Positions 7,062 through 14,311 of a stretch of DNA of 14,837 nucleotides are shown here, piece by piece. The position numbers were made by a program, and so were the translations under genes. The stretch lies in contig JANOCR010000059.1 of the NCBI GenBank assembly GCA_031412355.1, positions 1 to 14,837 of the forward strand. Reading direction: 5' to 3'. Below the pieces are notes generated by a model that was not told the DNA's origin, ran no database searches, and worked only from the letters and a program-made list of their open reading frames with translations. The stretch is from JAENVT01 sp031412355 (lineage in GTDB: Bacteria > Actinomycetota > Acidimicrobiia > Acidimicrobiales > Ilumatobacteraceae). Every line of letters begins with the position of its first letter. Positions within the stretch are counted from its first letter, which is position 1.

Positions 7062-7130
7062 GCCTCGCGAGGAACTTGGCAGCGCCTAGTCCCCGAGAGG
7101 CCACCCTTGGTTTGATCCGGTTCAGCTGTC

Positions 7131-7145
7131 GGTCGCCGGCGGCGA
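7131..7145. terminator. Short GC hairpin between convergent genes
   Basis: GTCGCC (7131-7136) and GGCGAC (7140-7145) form a 6-bp stem around three bases, between the stops of the methyltransferase and the convergent phosphohistidine-domain gene. A smaller palindrome CCTCGCGAGG lies at 7063-7072, just after the methyltransferase stop. Neither has a T-run. One or both could end transcription, but the evidence is weak. Confidence 0.25.
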
Positions 7146-7155
7146 CATCATGGGC

Positions 7156-8829
7156 TCAGAGCAGGCGGACGGTGCCGTGCTTGGGGTCTACCTCGACTTG
7201 GGCGCCGTGCGCGATGCGTGTGGTGGCGCCGTGGGCACCGATCACGGCCGGCAGACCGAACTCGCGCGACACGATCGCGGCGTGGCACAGCGCTCCGCCT
7301 TCTTCCACCACGAGGGCGCCGATCACGGGCAGCAACGAGTTCACCGACGGTCCGGTGAACGGCGCGATCAACACATCTCCCGGCTCGAGTTGTTCGAACG
7401 CGAGCATCAGGTCGCGCACTACGCACGCCCGCCCGCGGTACGTCGCATCGCCGATCCCGATCCCGCTTACCGTGGATGGTTCGTCGTCTGCGGGCGGTGG
7501 CGTGACATCGGCGCCGAGGTTGGCCAGGATCGCTGCGGTGACGCGAGCCATCGCCTTCGGGAGTGCGTCGAGTGGGGGAGGAGCCTCGGGCTCGCCGAGT
7601 GTTCGGGGCGGCGGCGAAGCCTCGATGCGGTCGCGCTCGGCAGCACGCTCGGCGAGCTCGTCGGCAGATGCTGCGTGTTCGCCGCGCAACACACGATCAA
7701 GTTCGTCTGGGAACAGCTCGACGACGTGCCCAACCTCGTGCACGCCTCCGGCCGCGTGCAAGCGTCGCCCGGCTTCCAGCAGGGCGCGCCGCACCAGTCC
7801 GCACGGCCAGTTCCAACACAGGCCGCGAATGTCTTCGCGCTGGCGATGTCCGTAACGAGCTTCGGCCAGCAACTCGTCGAAGTGCGCTCGGTGCTCGGCC
7901 GGGACGCGGGCGCGGATAGCTGCGTCGTTGGGTTCGGCTACGTCGAGGTGCTCGGTGGCGCCGAGCAACGCAGCCAGCTGCAGCGCCGGAACCTCGGCCA
8001 GTGTTGGCCGGTCGACATCGTCGCTGGTGATCGTGCGCCACATGTGAAGCTCGAGCCAGGCGTCGACCGCCGCTTCGGCCGCCGGGCTGAGGGCGCGGAC
8101 ATCGTCGACCGATCCAGGCGAACCCGCCGTCGCGCTTGCAGCGATCGCTCTCGCCACCGGGCGCAGCAGCTCGGCCGTCTCGATGGTGGCCGGTGAGCTG
8201 CCGGTGAGCAGACCGGCCGCCTCGTTGGCGCTGATTCCCCACCCCGCGCAGTGAGCCAGCAGATCGCCGGTTGGCACTAGATCGCCGCCGTGTGTCGCCA
8301 GGTTCCTGCGTGCCGATTGTTCGAAGTGCGACAGCGCGCTGGCAATGTGTGCGGCAAGCTCGACATCGTCGAGGGCGCCGGGTTCGACCGCCTGCAGCGC
8401 ACGGTTCTTCGCCAGCTGCGCTGACCGGTCGCGGTCGAACCACTGGTCGACTTCCTGGCGCCAACGCCGTTGTGCGAACGCCTGCTCGGCAGTCTTGGCG
8501 CGCCGGCGCAGCTCGGGGTGCAGGCGGGCGATCAGCTTCATCACGAACGCAGGCGGTGGTGCCTTGGGAGCGGAACCGGGCTTCTCGCCAACGCCCAGCG
8601 GGCGCATGTACAGGCAGCCGTGGACGAACTTGGCCTGCACGGTTGCGAGCGGCAGACCGTAGCGCTGCATCGGCTCGACGATGCCTGCTTCGAACGCTCG
8701 CTGATAGGAATCGCGCAGGAAGGGAGAGAGCGGCCGTAGCCCGTGGTGCGTGGTCTCGAGCTCCCAGTAACCGGGTGCCGGCGGTTTGAACGTCACGGCG
8801 GGTTTGGTCTGGGTGATGCGGTCGATCAT
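7156..8829 (-). CDS. PEP-utilising-enzyme-like protein with phosphohistidine swivelling domain, no ATP-grasp
   Basis: This is a 557-residue protein. The last 90 residues or so form a PEP-utilising-enzyme mobile domain, with TGPSVNSLLPVIGALVVEE followed by GGALCHAAIVSRE and GLPAVIG. The candidate phosphohistidine is His516. Residues 1 to about 440 resemble the substrate-binding middle part of rifampin phosphotransferase-like proteins (early PGYWELETTHH, then FVHGCLYMRP). No ATP-grasp nucleotide-binding domain is present, although full-length rifampin phosphotransferase or PEP synthase starts with one. It must use a separate phosphodonor protein, act as a swivelling partner, or have lost catalysis. 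AGGGGA precedes ATG 8829 at good distance. It is divergent from a TetR gene that probably represses it. A rifampin substrate cannot be claimed. Confidence 0.87.
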   Translation of the reverse strand: MIDRITQTKPAVTFKPPAPGYWELETTHHGLRPLSPFLRDSYQRAFEAGIVEPMQRYGLPLATVQAKFVHGCLYMRPLGVGEKPGSAPKAPPPAFVMKLIARLHPELRRRAKTAEQAFAQRRWRQEVDQWFDRDRSAQLAKNRALQAVEPGALDDVELAAHIASALSHFEQSARRNLATHGGDLVPTGDLLAHCAGWGISANEAAGLLTGSSPATIETAELLRPVARAIAASATAGSPGSVDDVRALSPAAEAAVDAWLELHMWRTITSDDVDRPTLAEVPALQLAALLGATEHLDVAEPNDAAIRARVPAEHRAHFDELLAEARYGHRQREDIRGLCWNWPCGLVRRALLEAGRRLHAAGGVHEVGHVVELFPDELDRVLRGEHAASADELAERAAERDRIEASPPPRTLGEPEAPPPLDALPKAMARVTAAILANLGADVTPPPADDEPSTVSGIGIGDATYRGRACVVRDLMLAFEQLEPGDVLIAPFTGPSVNSLLPVIGALVVEEGGALCHAAIVSREFGLPAVIGAHGATTRIAHGAQVEVDPKHGTVRLL

Positions 8830-8850
8830 GGTGTCCCCTTTTCAGTGTCG

Positions 8851-8880
8851 AAGCTAATCATGTCATATGGCTGTCGTCAA
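8851..8880 (-). promoter_or_regulatory. Promoter of the phosphohistidine-domain gene
   Basis: On the minus strand TTGACG (plus 8875-8880) is followed after 18 bases by TAGCTT (plus 8851-8856), a good -35/-10 pair. The transcript would start near 8844 and run about 15 bases to the start codon, including the AGGGGA ribosome site. The block 8845-8915 is clearly more AT-rich than the genes on either side. Confidence 0.5.
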
Positions 8881-8886
8881 TACAGA

Positions 8887-8910
8887 AGATTGCTATCATG
8901 ATCAAGATCT
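8887..8910. promoter_or_regulatory. Candidate TetR operator palindrome
   Basis: AGAT-N4-ATCATGAT-N4-ATCT is a 24-bp imperfect palindrome with 16 symmetric positions, in the TetR/phosphohistidine-gene intergenic region. It covers TATCAT (8894-8899), a possible -10 box for the TetR gene. It also lies just upstream of the divergent gene's -35 box. A TetR dimer here could control both genes. Binding is inferred from position only. Confidence 0.35.
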
Positions 8911-8933
8911 GACAAGATGTCGACGGAGGGCCG

Positions 8934-9563
8934 ATGGTCGAACCAGCGACACAATCCACAACCAGGCGTTATACCACGACGCTGCGAGACCGACAGGTTG
9001 CCCAGACGCGTGAACTGATTCTCGACGCCGTGACCACCCTGCTCGGCGATCGACGCGCCGACGAAGTGGCCACGCGCGACATCGCTGCGGTAGCCGGGGT
9101 GTCAGAGCGCACGGTGTATCGCCATTTTCCCGATCGCGACGCCCTGCTCGAAGGCTTGTCACAACGGTTGCCTCACCTCGACGGGATCAAACCATCGTTC
9201 GGAATGGGGGGCCTCGATGACATCGCTCCCACCAGCCGTCGCCTGATGGGGTTGCTCGACGAGCACTACGTGACCGCTCGCGCCGAGGCGGTGTTCAACG
9301 CTGATCCGCGCCGCTTCGCAGCCGACACCCAGGCCAACACACGCGAGATGCGCGAGTTGCTGGCGAAAGGACTTCCCGAGCTCGGCGAGCGCGAGCAGCT
9401 TCGCATCGCCGCCGTGATCCGCTGTTTGGTGTCGACTCAGGCGTGGCTGCGGATGCGGGAGGAGTTCGGAGTGCCCGGCACCGAGTCGGGCCCGGTGGTG
9501 GCGTGGGTGATCGACACCATCATCCGTGAGCTCCGCGCCGGCAATGGCCCCAGCGACTCGTGA
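8934..9563 (+). CDS. TetR family transcriptional regulator
   Basis: This is a 209-residue regulator with an N-terminal TetR DNA-binding domain at about 23-70. The helix-turn-helix is VATRDIAAVAGVSERTVYRHF (45-65), followed by the usual FPDRDALLEGL. The C-terminal part (about 80-205) is helical and would hold the ligand pocket and dimer face; no ligand can be read from it. GGAGGG lies three bases before ATG 8934, a short but usable spacing. The gene is divergent from the phosphohistidine-domain gene across a 104-bp AT-rich region with a palindrome, the usual layout for a local repressor and its target. A structured repeat follows the stop and may end its transcription. Confidence 0.93.
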   Translation: MVEPATQSTTRRYTTTLRDRQVAQTRELILDAVTTLLGDRRADEVATRDIAAVAGVSERTVYRHFPDRDALLEGLSQRLPHLDGIKPSFGMGGLDDIAPTSRRLMGLLDEHYVTARAEAVFNADPRRFAADTQANTREMRELLAKGLPELGEREQLRIAAVIRCLVSTQAWLRMREEFGVPGTESGPVVAWVIDTIIRELRAGNGPSDS

Positions 9564-9587
9564 GCACAAGACTCATCCCCCGACCGG

Positions 9588-9698
9588 ATCGGGCGCGATT
9601 TCACGCCACCCGTGGCTCACGACGCGCCCGACCAGATGTACGGGCGCGGGAATATGCTCCAGGTGGCACGGCACGCGCCCGATGACGGGGAGCGACGA
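9588..9698. repeat. Structured dispersed repeat, copy 2 (complete)
   Basis: This is the complete copy of the element at 1-115. It is bounded by a perfect 10-bp inverted repeat, ATCGGGCGCG (9588-9597) and CGCGCCCGAT (9674-9683). Inside, GCCACC (9605-9610) pairs with GGTGGC (9662-9667), TGG (9613-9615) with CCA (9659-9661), and CGCGCCCG (9623-9630) with CGGGCGCG (9641-9648) across a 10-nt loop. Homology with copy 1 continues to about 9698, after a gap of about 10 bases. It lies between the convergent TetR and SARP genes, where it could serve as a two-way terminator. Confidence 0.75.
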
Positions 9699-9754
9699 GA
9701 ACCGCACCGACGCATTCGCGGAGGTCAGCACGGCCTTGGGATGAGTCACTAGCA

Positions 9755-12664
9755 CTAGGGGGCCGCTCGGATAGCGGAGATTGTGAGTGCGGCGATGCCA
9801 AGGTCGAGCAGCTCGATCACACCGAGTTCGGTGCCCTCGCGTTCGAGAGACTCAAAGCGTGGCCCTAGGCGGACTCGCAGTTGTTGCACGGTCTGGTTGA
9901 GTAGTTGGGCGTCGTCGTGGTTAATCCCCAACACGTCTACGCGCCCGCTGATCCTCGCTGCGTTGTCGTCGTCGCTGAGCCGATGAAGGATCACGACGAC
10001 GTAGCAAAGGAACATTGGAAGGTTGCCCCGATCGCCCGTCTCACGACTGCGCTCAAGTACCTGCCTTGATACGTCGCGTGCGTCGTCGAGCGACACATCG
10101 AGCAGGAGTGCGACTCGTTGACGCTGGATGAAGTTCTCGGCGACCGCTGAGGCGGTGACGCGCGCCAAGCGAAACGCAGAATCGAGGTACTCCAACGCTC
10201 GCTGCGGGTCGATGGGGCCTTCGATCGTCCCGAACAGCAGATCCGCCCACGCCGCCGCGACCCTCGAGCGGAGCCGATCGGTCCACTGACGGAACTCGGC
10301 TGCGACGGCGCGGGCCTCGTTGGTCTGTCCGAGTGCGCCAAGCGCAAAGCCGATGTACAGGTACGCCATGAGGCGCCTTGGGGGATCTTGGGCGTACTCG
10401 AGCGCGGCACATGCGGGAATGAGCGTGAGATCTTCTAGGCCGAGAATCAAGGCGGTATGAGAGAGGATTCCGTGCCCGAAGCTGTTGGTGGGATCAAGCT
10501 GAACTGCCTGTTCGGCAAGCGCACGGGCAGCGTGCGGGTCTCCGGCCATGGCGTAGGACCACCCGGATGCGAAGTTCAGGGCTCGGATCACGGTGTCGCG
10601 CGGCAGTGGTCTTGAATGGCCCAGGTTCGGTTCCGACCATTGCAGCTCGGCGAGTAGACGGGAGATAGACCCCATTGCGTTCATCGGTCGCATCTGGCTG
10701 CCAATGAGACACTCGTAGAGGTCGAAGGCAATACCAACGGCGCAGTCCACATCGTCGTGCTCGAGTGCGGACGTGATAGCGACGTCGTAGTCGGCAATCT
10801 GTGCGAGCACATCGTTCACCGTTGTGATCTCGTCCGGACCGAAGGCGCTGCGGTGAGCCGTCCGTGCCTTGGACTGGAACCACCGCGCGTGCGCGAGGCG
10901 CACGTCGTCTGCCCCACCGGCGAGCGTGCAGCGTTCCTCGCCGTAGCTGCGGAGTGTCTGCAACATCCGATAGAAGTGATCGGAAGTGCGCACGACCAGC
11001 GAGCGGTCCACCAAGCCGGTCAGGACGTCGAGCACCGCCCACTCGTCGATGCCGGCGTCGGCGACTATCGCAGCAGCGTCGTCGAGGCCGAACGTCCCGG
11101 CTAGGAACGATAGGCGCTCGAAGCATGTCCGGTGGGCCTCGTCGAGTAGGTCGTACGACCACGCCACGGTGGCTCGCAGGGTCTTGTGCCGCTCCGTCGC
11201 CGTGCGGCGACCACCGGTCAGGAGACGAAGCCGCTCGTGGAGGCGGTCCGCGACCTCGCGAGGAGAAAGCGAGCGCATGCGCGCGGCAGCGAGCTCGATC
11301 GCAAGAGGGATGCCATCGAGCCGGACACATATCTCCACGATCGCCGCACGATCGGCGTAGGCGTCGAAGTTCGGGGCTTCATCGCGCGCTCGGCCGACGA
11401 ACAGACGGACGGCGTCACTGTCATCAGCCTCGTCCGTGGGGAGCGGCAACGGTTCCAGGGCCATGACGTGCTCGCCGTCTATCATGAGGGGTTCGCGACT
11501 CGTCGCGAGAACGACCGTCCTCGGGTCGCTGCCGAGGATCTGCTGGACCATCGCTGCCGTGCCGGCCAGCACGTGTTCGCAATTGTCGAGCACGATCAGT
11601 GCGCGGTTCGAGGTGCACCACCGGGCGATCGATTGTTCGCCACTCTCGCCGCCTTGGCGTCCGATGCCGATCGTTGCCGCAACCGCTTCCGCGACGTGGC
11701 TGCCGCCTCGAAGCGTGCCGAGTTCGACGAGCCAAACGCCGTCGATGGCCCACTCCGACATCGCCGCGACCTCGAGCGCGAGGCGGGTCTTGCCCACCCC
11801 TCCGGTCCCGAAGATCGTGACCAACGAATGGGCATTCAAGCAGGCGGACAACTCCTCTAGTTCCCGCTCGCGACCCACGAAGCTCGTCGGCCGAGACGGC
11901 AAATTGGATGGCACTCCTCGACGGGCAGGCACCTCGTCAGTCCGCTGGGCAGCGGCTTCGGCAACGTCGTGCCACCCCGCCGCGATCCGTGCGTCGAGCT
12001 CGCGCAACTCACGAGACGGCTCGGTCCCGATCTCCTCACCGAGAAGGCGGCGATAATCCTGGTACTCGCGAAGGGCCTCGGTTTGGCGGCCCTGCGCAGC
12101 GAGTGCGCGCATCAGCAGACCGCGGGCACGATCGCGGAGGGGGAACGCCGAGATATGCGCCGTCAACTCCGCCACCGCCGGCACAAACGCACCGAGAAGG
12201 ACAAGGCGCTCCGCTCGGTCTTCGGCCGCGCCGGCCCGAAGCTCACTCAGCCGAACCGCTTCGGCGCGCGCCCACTCCTCTGTCGCGAACTCACCCAGCG
12301 CCTGCCCACTCCACAGAGCGAGCGCCTTCCCCAACACATCCGCGGCAGACCGAGCATCGAGACCACGCGCCTGGGCGAGCAACGCCTCGAACTCCGCCGC
12401 GTCCAGCTCGACGCCGCGCAGCACATAGCCATCTGCGACCGTCGCCACGGTTGTCTCACCGACGAGCCTTCGCAGCCGAGACACCGCCGTGCGGATCGCT
12501 CCCGCAGAAACCTCGCACATTGCCGCCAAACGATCGATAGAGACCACCGAGTGCCCGTGAATAGCCAGGATCGCCAGGACTCTCCGCTGTCCAACCCCCG
12601 GAGGCACAACCGTCCGACCCGCGCCGTCGATGAACTCCACCGAACCCAGCAGCCGAATGCGCAT
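9755..12664 (-). CDS. AfsR/SARP-family regulator: winged HTH, BTAD, NB-ARC ATPase, TPR-like C-terminus
   Basis: This is a 969-residue transcriptional regulator. The OmpR-like winged helix covers about 1-85 (starting MRIRLLGSVEF) and the bacterial transcriptional activation domain about 90-230 (ending LLGEEIGTEPSRELREL). An NB-ARC/AAA ATPase begins near 262 with FVGRERELEEL. Walker A is GTGGVGKT (286-293), Walker B is LIVLDN (356-361), and the arginine motif is ATSREP (387-392). The rest is helical and TPR-like, probably the signal-sensing part. No C-terminal LuxR helix-turn-helix is seen. ATG 12664 is chosen because GGAGG lies seven bases upstream and the wHTH domain starts there; the frame is open to 12802 but adds only low-complexity sequence. 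Such regulators often control secondary metabolism or secreted products. The divergent secreted peptide gene is the closest candidate target. Confidence 0.93.
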   Translation of the reverse strand: MRIRLLGSVEFIDGAGRTVVPPGVGQRRVLAILAIHGHSVVSIDRLAAMCEVSAGAIRTAVSRLRRLVGETTVATVADGYVLRGVELDAAEFEALLAQARGLDARSAADVLGKALALWSGQALGEFATEEWARAEAVRLSELRAGAAEDRAERLVLLGAFVPAVAELTAHISAFPLRDRARGLLMRALAAQGRQTEALREYQDYRRLLGEEIGTEPSRELRELDARIAAGWHDVAEAAAQRTDEVPARRGVPSNLPSRPTSFVGRERELEELSACLNAHSLVTIFGTGGVGKTRLALEVAAMSEWAIDGVWLVELGTLRGGSHVAEAVAATIGIGRQGGESGEQSIARWCTSNRALIVLDNCEHVLAGTAAMVQQILGSDPRTVVLATSREPLMIDGEHVMALEPLPLPTDEADDSDAVRLFVGRARDEAPNFDAYADRAAIVEICVRLDGIPLAIELAAARMRSLSPREVADRLHERLRLLTGGRRTATERHKTLRATVAWSYDLLDEAHRTCFERLSFLAGTFGLDDAAAIVADAGIDEWAVLDVLTGLVDRSLVVRTSDHFYRMLQTLRSYGEERCTLAGGADDVRLAHARWFQSKARTAHRSAFGPDEITTVNDVLAQIADYDVAITSALEHDDVDCAVGIAFDLYECLIGSQMRPMNAMGSISRLLAELQWSEPNLGHSRPLPRDTVIRALNFASGWSYAMAGDPHAARALAEQAVQLDPTNSFGHGILSHTALILGLEDLTLIPACAALEYAQDPPRRLMAYLYIGFALGALGQTNEARAVAAEFRQWTDRLRSRVAAAWADLLFGTIEGPIDPQRALEYLDSAFRLARVTASAVAENFIQRQRVALLLDVSLDDARDVSRQVLERSRETGDRGNLPMFLCYVVVILHRLSDDDNAARISGRVDVLGINHDDAQLLNQTVQQLRVRLGPRFESLEREGTELGVIELLDLGIAALTISAIRAAP

Positions 12665-12793
12665 CGATCTCCCTCCGGAGCACTCATTCTTGCCGACGCA
12701 GCCTCCGCGTGTACGCGTGCCGTCCGTCGTAGCCCCCTGACGCGCAGCGGTAACCGGCGCGGCACACCCATCCTTCAAGGTGGCTCTACCAAC

Positions 12794-12810
12794 GGACCGC
12801 ACGCCGGTCC
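12794..12810. promoter_or_regulatory. Inverted repeat upstream of the secreted peptide gene
   Basis: GGACCG-CACGC-CGGTCC is a perfect 6-5-6 inverted repeat in the 164-bp region between the divergent SARP and peptide genes. It ends 18 bases before the peptide start and just upstream of its AGGAG ribosome site. It could be an operator or a 5' leader hairpin. I found no clear SARP-type tandem repeats or convincing -35/-10 boxes in the rest of 12665-12828. Confidence 0.3.
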
Positions 12811-12828
12811 ATCAACTAGGAGCCAACG

Positions 12829-13125
12829 ATGACCGCAACCAGAACCCATCACCTCCGTGCAACCGCCGCGACCCGAATGCTGTTCATCGGCATATCCGCG
12901 GCCATCGCCATCAGCGCTGGCTTCGCCACCGCCACCGACACCACGCCCCAACGTGCCTCCGTTCAAACGGCAGGAGCCGACGTCGCCGTCAGCGACGATC
13001 CCGGTCTCCACCGCGTTACGTCTCCGATCCCCGCGTACGCCGCCATCGTCAACGACGATCCCAGTCTCCACCGGGTCACCTCGCCGATCCCCTCGCACGC
13101 CCTCGCAGCGCGCTCACAGAAATAG
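12829..13125 (+). CDS. Small secreted protein with two 20-residue repeats
   Basis: This is a 98-residue protein of unknown family. Residues 1-35 form a signal peptide: a basic, His/Arg-containing start, a hydrophobic core MLFIGISAAIAISAGF, and an Ala-Thr-Ala cleavage site after residue 35. The mature part (about 63 residues) has two tandem units of 20 residues (55-74 and 75-94). They share the core DDPxLHRVTSPIP and have no cysteines. AGGAG lies six bases before ATG 12829. The gene is divergent from the SARP regulator. The repeated core is preserved mostly by synonymous changes, so it is a real and selected product. It may be a secreted signal or peptide precursor, or a small envelope protein. 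No function is assigned. Confidence 0.72.
   Translation: MTATRTHHLRATAATRMLFIGISAAIAISAGFATATDTTPQRASVQTAGADVAVSDDPGLHRVTSPIPAYAAIVNDDPSLHRVTSPIPSHALAARSQK
12991..13110 (+). repeat. Tandem duplication of a 60-bp coding unit
   Basis: Units 12991-13050 and 13051-13110 are in frame and adjacent. In the 13-codon core (DDPxLHRVTSPIP) four codons differ silently (Arg, Val, Thr, Ser) and only one differs in residue (Gly to Ser). The last codons of each unit have diverged more. Confidence 0.85.
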
Positions 13126-13173
13126 TCCGCTGCGAAGCGTGCAGCTGCCGGAGTCATACCGCAAGGGAGCTAC

Positions 13174-13314
13174 ATGGCGTCGATTTGGGGCATGATCTCT
13201 TCCTTCAGCCGCGCGCGGTTGCTCGACCACGGCGGAAGCGTAACGCCGGTCGGCATCGGCCTCCACGACTTCAGCGACGACCTACCATCACACGATGAGG
13301 CTCGCCGACGATGA
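13174..13314 (+). CDS. Possible 46-residue small ORF
   Basis: This short frame starts at ATG 13174 with a strong AAGGGAG ribosome site (13163-13169) four bases upstream. It ends at TGA 13312, overlapping the next gene by 20 bases. The product begins MASIWGMISSFSRARLL and ends in Arg-Arg-Arg, with no recognisable domain. For it: the ribosome site and the position just after the secreted peptide gene, possibly in one transcript. Against it: small size and a probable leaderless promoter for the next gene (13283-13288) inside it. It may be a spurious or decayed frame. Confidence 0.33.
   Translation: MASIWGMISSFSRARLLDHGGSVTPVGIGLHDFSDDLPSHDEARRR
13283..13288 (+). promoter_or_regulatory. -10 box TACCAT for leaderless PPOX transcript
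   Basis: TACCAT (TANNNT) ends six bases before the ATG at 13295, so the transcript would begin on the start codon. No Shine-Dalgarno sequence precedes this ATG, in keeping with leaderless translation. The -35 region is not convincing. Confidence 0.45.
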
Positions 13315-13723
13315 GGCGCGGGCGCGGCTGGCGGCGCTCGACCATGGGACCTTGTGCACCGTGCACGCCGAGCGGGGCGTCGACGCCGTGCCCGTCACGT
13401 ACGTGGTGGACGAGGACGGGTACGTAGGAGTGCCCGTCGACCGGGTGAAGCCAAAGGCCGCGTCGCGGCTGCAGCGAGAGCGGAACCTGGAGGCGGATCC
13501 GCGGGCCACGCTGCTGGTCGAGCACTGGGACCGCGGCGACTGGTCCCGGCTGTGGTGGGTGCGTGCCGAGCTGCGCTGGCAGGGTGACGCAGGCGCAGAC
13601 CGGACAGCCGCCCTGACCGCCCGCCTAGCCGATCGATACGCGCAGTACCGGGACCAGCCCTTCGACCGGGTTTTGGTGCTGCGCATCGTCGGCATCGCCG
13701 GCTGGGCCGCCGGCACCATCTGA
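13295..13723 (+). CDS. PPOX-class flavin/F420-dependent oxidoreductase, Rv0121c/TIGR03668-like
   Basis: This is a 142-residue split beta-barrel protein of the pyridoxamine-5'-phosphate-oxidase-like superfamily. Early strands read GTLCTVHAERGVDAVPVTYVVDEDG. The cofactor-side segment is VPVDRVKPK (residues about 47-55), followed by RNLEADPRATLLVEHWDRGDW and SRLWWVRAEL. This pattern matches the small actinobacterial family annotated as F420-dependent (TIGR03668). Whether it uses F420, FMN or heme cannot be settled from sequence. It is probably cytoplasmic and dimeric. A TANNNT box six bases before the ATG suggests a leaderless message of its own. The substrate is unknown. Confidence 0.87.
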   Translation: MRLADDEARARLAALDHGTLCTVHAERGVDAVPVTYVVDEDGYVGVPVDRVKPKAASRLQRERNLEADPRATLLVEHWDRGDWSRLWWVRAELRWQGDAGADRTAALTARLADRYAQYRDQPFDRVLVLRIVGIAGWAAGTI

Positions 13724-13878
13724 CCGGGTCGTCGCGTGAATATGGTCCTCGGCGAACTTCGTCGCTGGCCGGTTGCTGGACGACTCCAGAGCGACAAGGT
13801 TCGGCAATTGGGATGACGAGTGGCATCCACGACATCACTTCAGGTCCCGGGCGCGTCGAGATCCTCTGGCCCGTCGGA

Positions 13879-14256
13879 TCACTCGGTTCCGGAGGCGGTG
13901 GCGTTGCGGGCGTCGGCGAACTCGCAGAAGGCGTCGAACGCCCTCGGTCCGTACACGGTGCCGGGGCCACCGTTCAGCAGAATGGTGACGCCGATGGCCT
14001 CGGCGACTTCCTCTCGTGATGCTCCAGCGTTGGCCGCGCCGCGTGCATGGGACGCGATGCACCCGTCGCAGCGCAGAGTGACGGATATGCCGAGCGCAAT
14101 CAATTCTTTGGTCTTCTTGTCGAGGACACCGGGCGCCATCGCCGCGGTGCTCAACGCTGCGTAGCCCTTGTACACCTCGGGGATCGCTTGGCGCAGGGCC
14201 CTCCCCAAAGGGACTACGTCGTCGAGGACCGCCTTGCCGTGGGTGTGCTCGCTCAT
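13879..14256 (-). CDS. Carboxymuconolactone decarboxylase/AhpD-like protein
   Basis: This is a 125-residue CMD-family protein. The AhpD-type redox motif is complete: Glu51, eleven residues, Cys63-Asp-Gly-Cys66, three residues, His70, followed by ARGAANAGAS and EEVAEAIGV. The CxxC-xxx-H arrangement points to a thiol-dependent peroxidase or reductase role rather than true carboxymuconolactone decarboxylation. It is cytoplasmic and probably oligomeric. The gene is divergent from the VOC gene. A TAGCCT box lies six bases before its ATG, implying a leaderless transcript. The 3' side faces the PPOX gene across 155 bases (13724-13878) in which I see no gene or clear terminator. The partner reductant is unknown. 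Confidence 0.92.
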   Translation of the reverse strand: MSEHTHGKAVLDDVVPLGRALRQAIPEVYKGYAALSTAAMAPGVLDKKTKELIALGISVTLRCDGCIASHARGAANAGASREEVAEAIGVTILLNGGPGTVYGPRAFDAFCEFADARNATASGTE

Positions 14257-14262
14257 GAAGAG

Positions 14263-14268
14263 AGGCTA
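14263..14268 (-). promoter_or_regulatory. -10 box TAGCCT for leaderless CMD transcript
   Basis: On the minus strand TAGCCT (TANNNT) is followed by exactly six bases and then ATG 14256. There is no ribosome site. The 67-bp region between the CMD and VOC genes thus carries two divergent leaderless promoters. Confidence 0.5.
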
Positions 14269-14311
14269 CGCGTCGCGAGCGCCACCGTGACCACGCCATC
14301 GTGAACGCGAC

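Noticed and set aside
7150..8196. Long plus-strand frame of 348 codons opposite the phosphohistidine-domain gene
   Set aside because: It is a GC-rich antisense shadow with no recognisable domain; the minus-strand gene has clear motifs, a ribosome site and a promoter.
1..9698. Composite transposon or integrated element bounded by the two repeats
   Set aside because: No transposase, integrase or target duplication is seen, the genes between look like ordinary chromosomal functions, and composition does not change at the repeats.
12665..12802. 46-residue N-terminal extension of the SARP regulator
   Set aside because: The winged-helix domain begins at ATG 12664, which has a well-spaced GGAGG; the extension has no domain and crosses the divergent control region.
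12775..13098. Minus-strand frame of 107 codons opposite the secreted peptide gene, also with repeats
   Set aside because: Its repeats mirror the plus-strand duplication. The base changes are silent in the plus frame but change residues in the minus frame, so the plus frame is the selected one.
13129..13145. GCTGC-N7-GCAGC hairpin after the secreted peptide gene as terminator
   Set aside because: The 5-bp stem has no T-run and is too weak to call in high-GC sequence.
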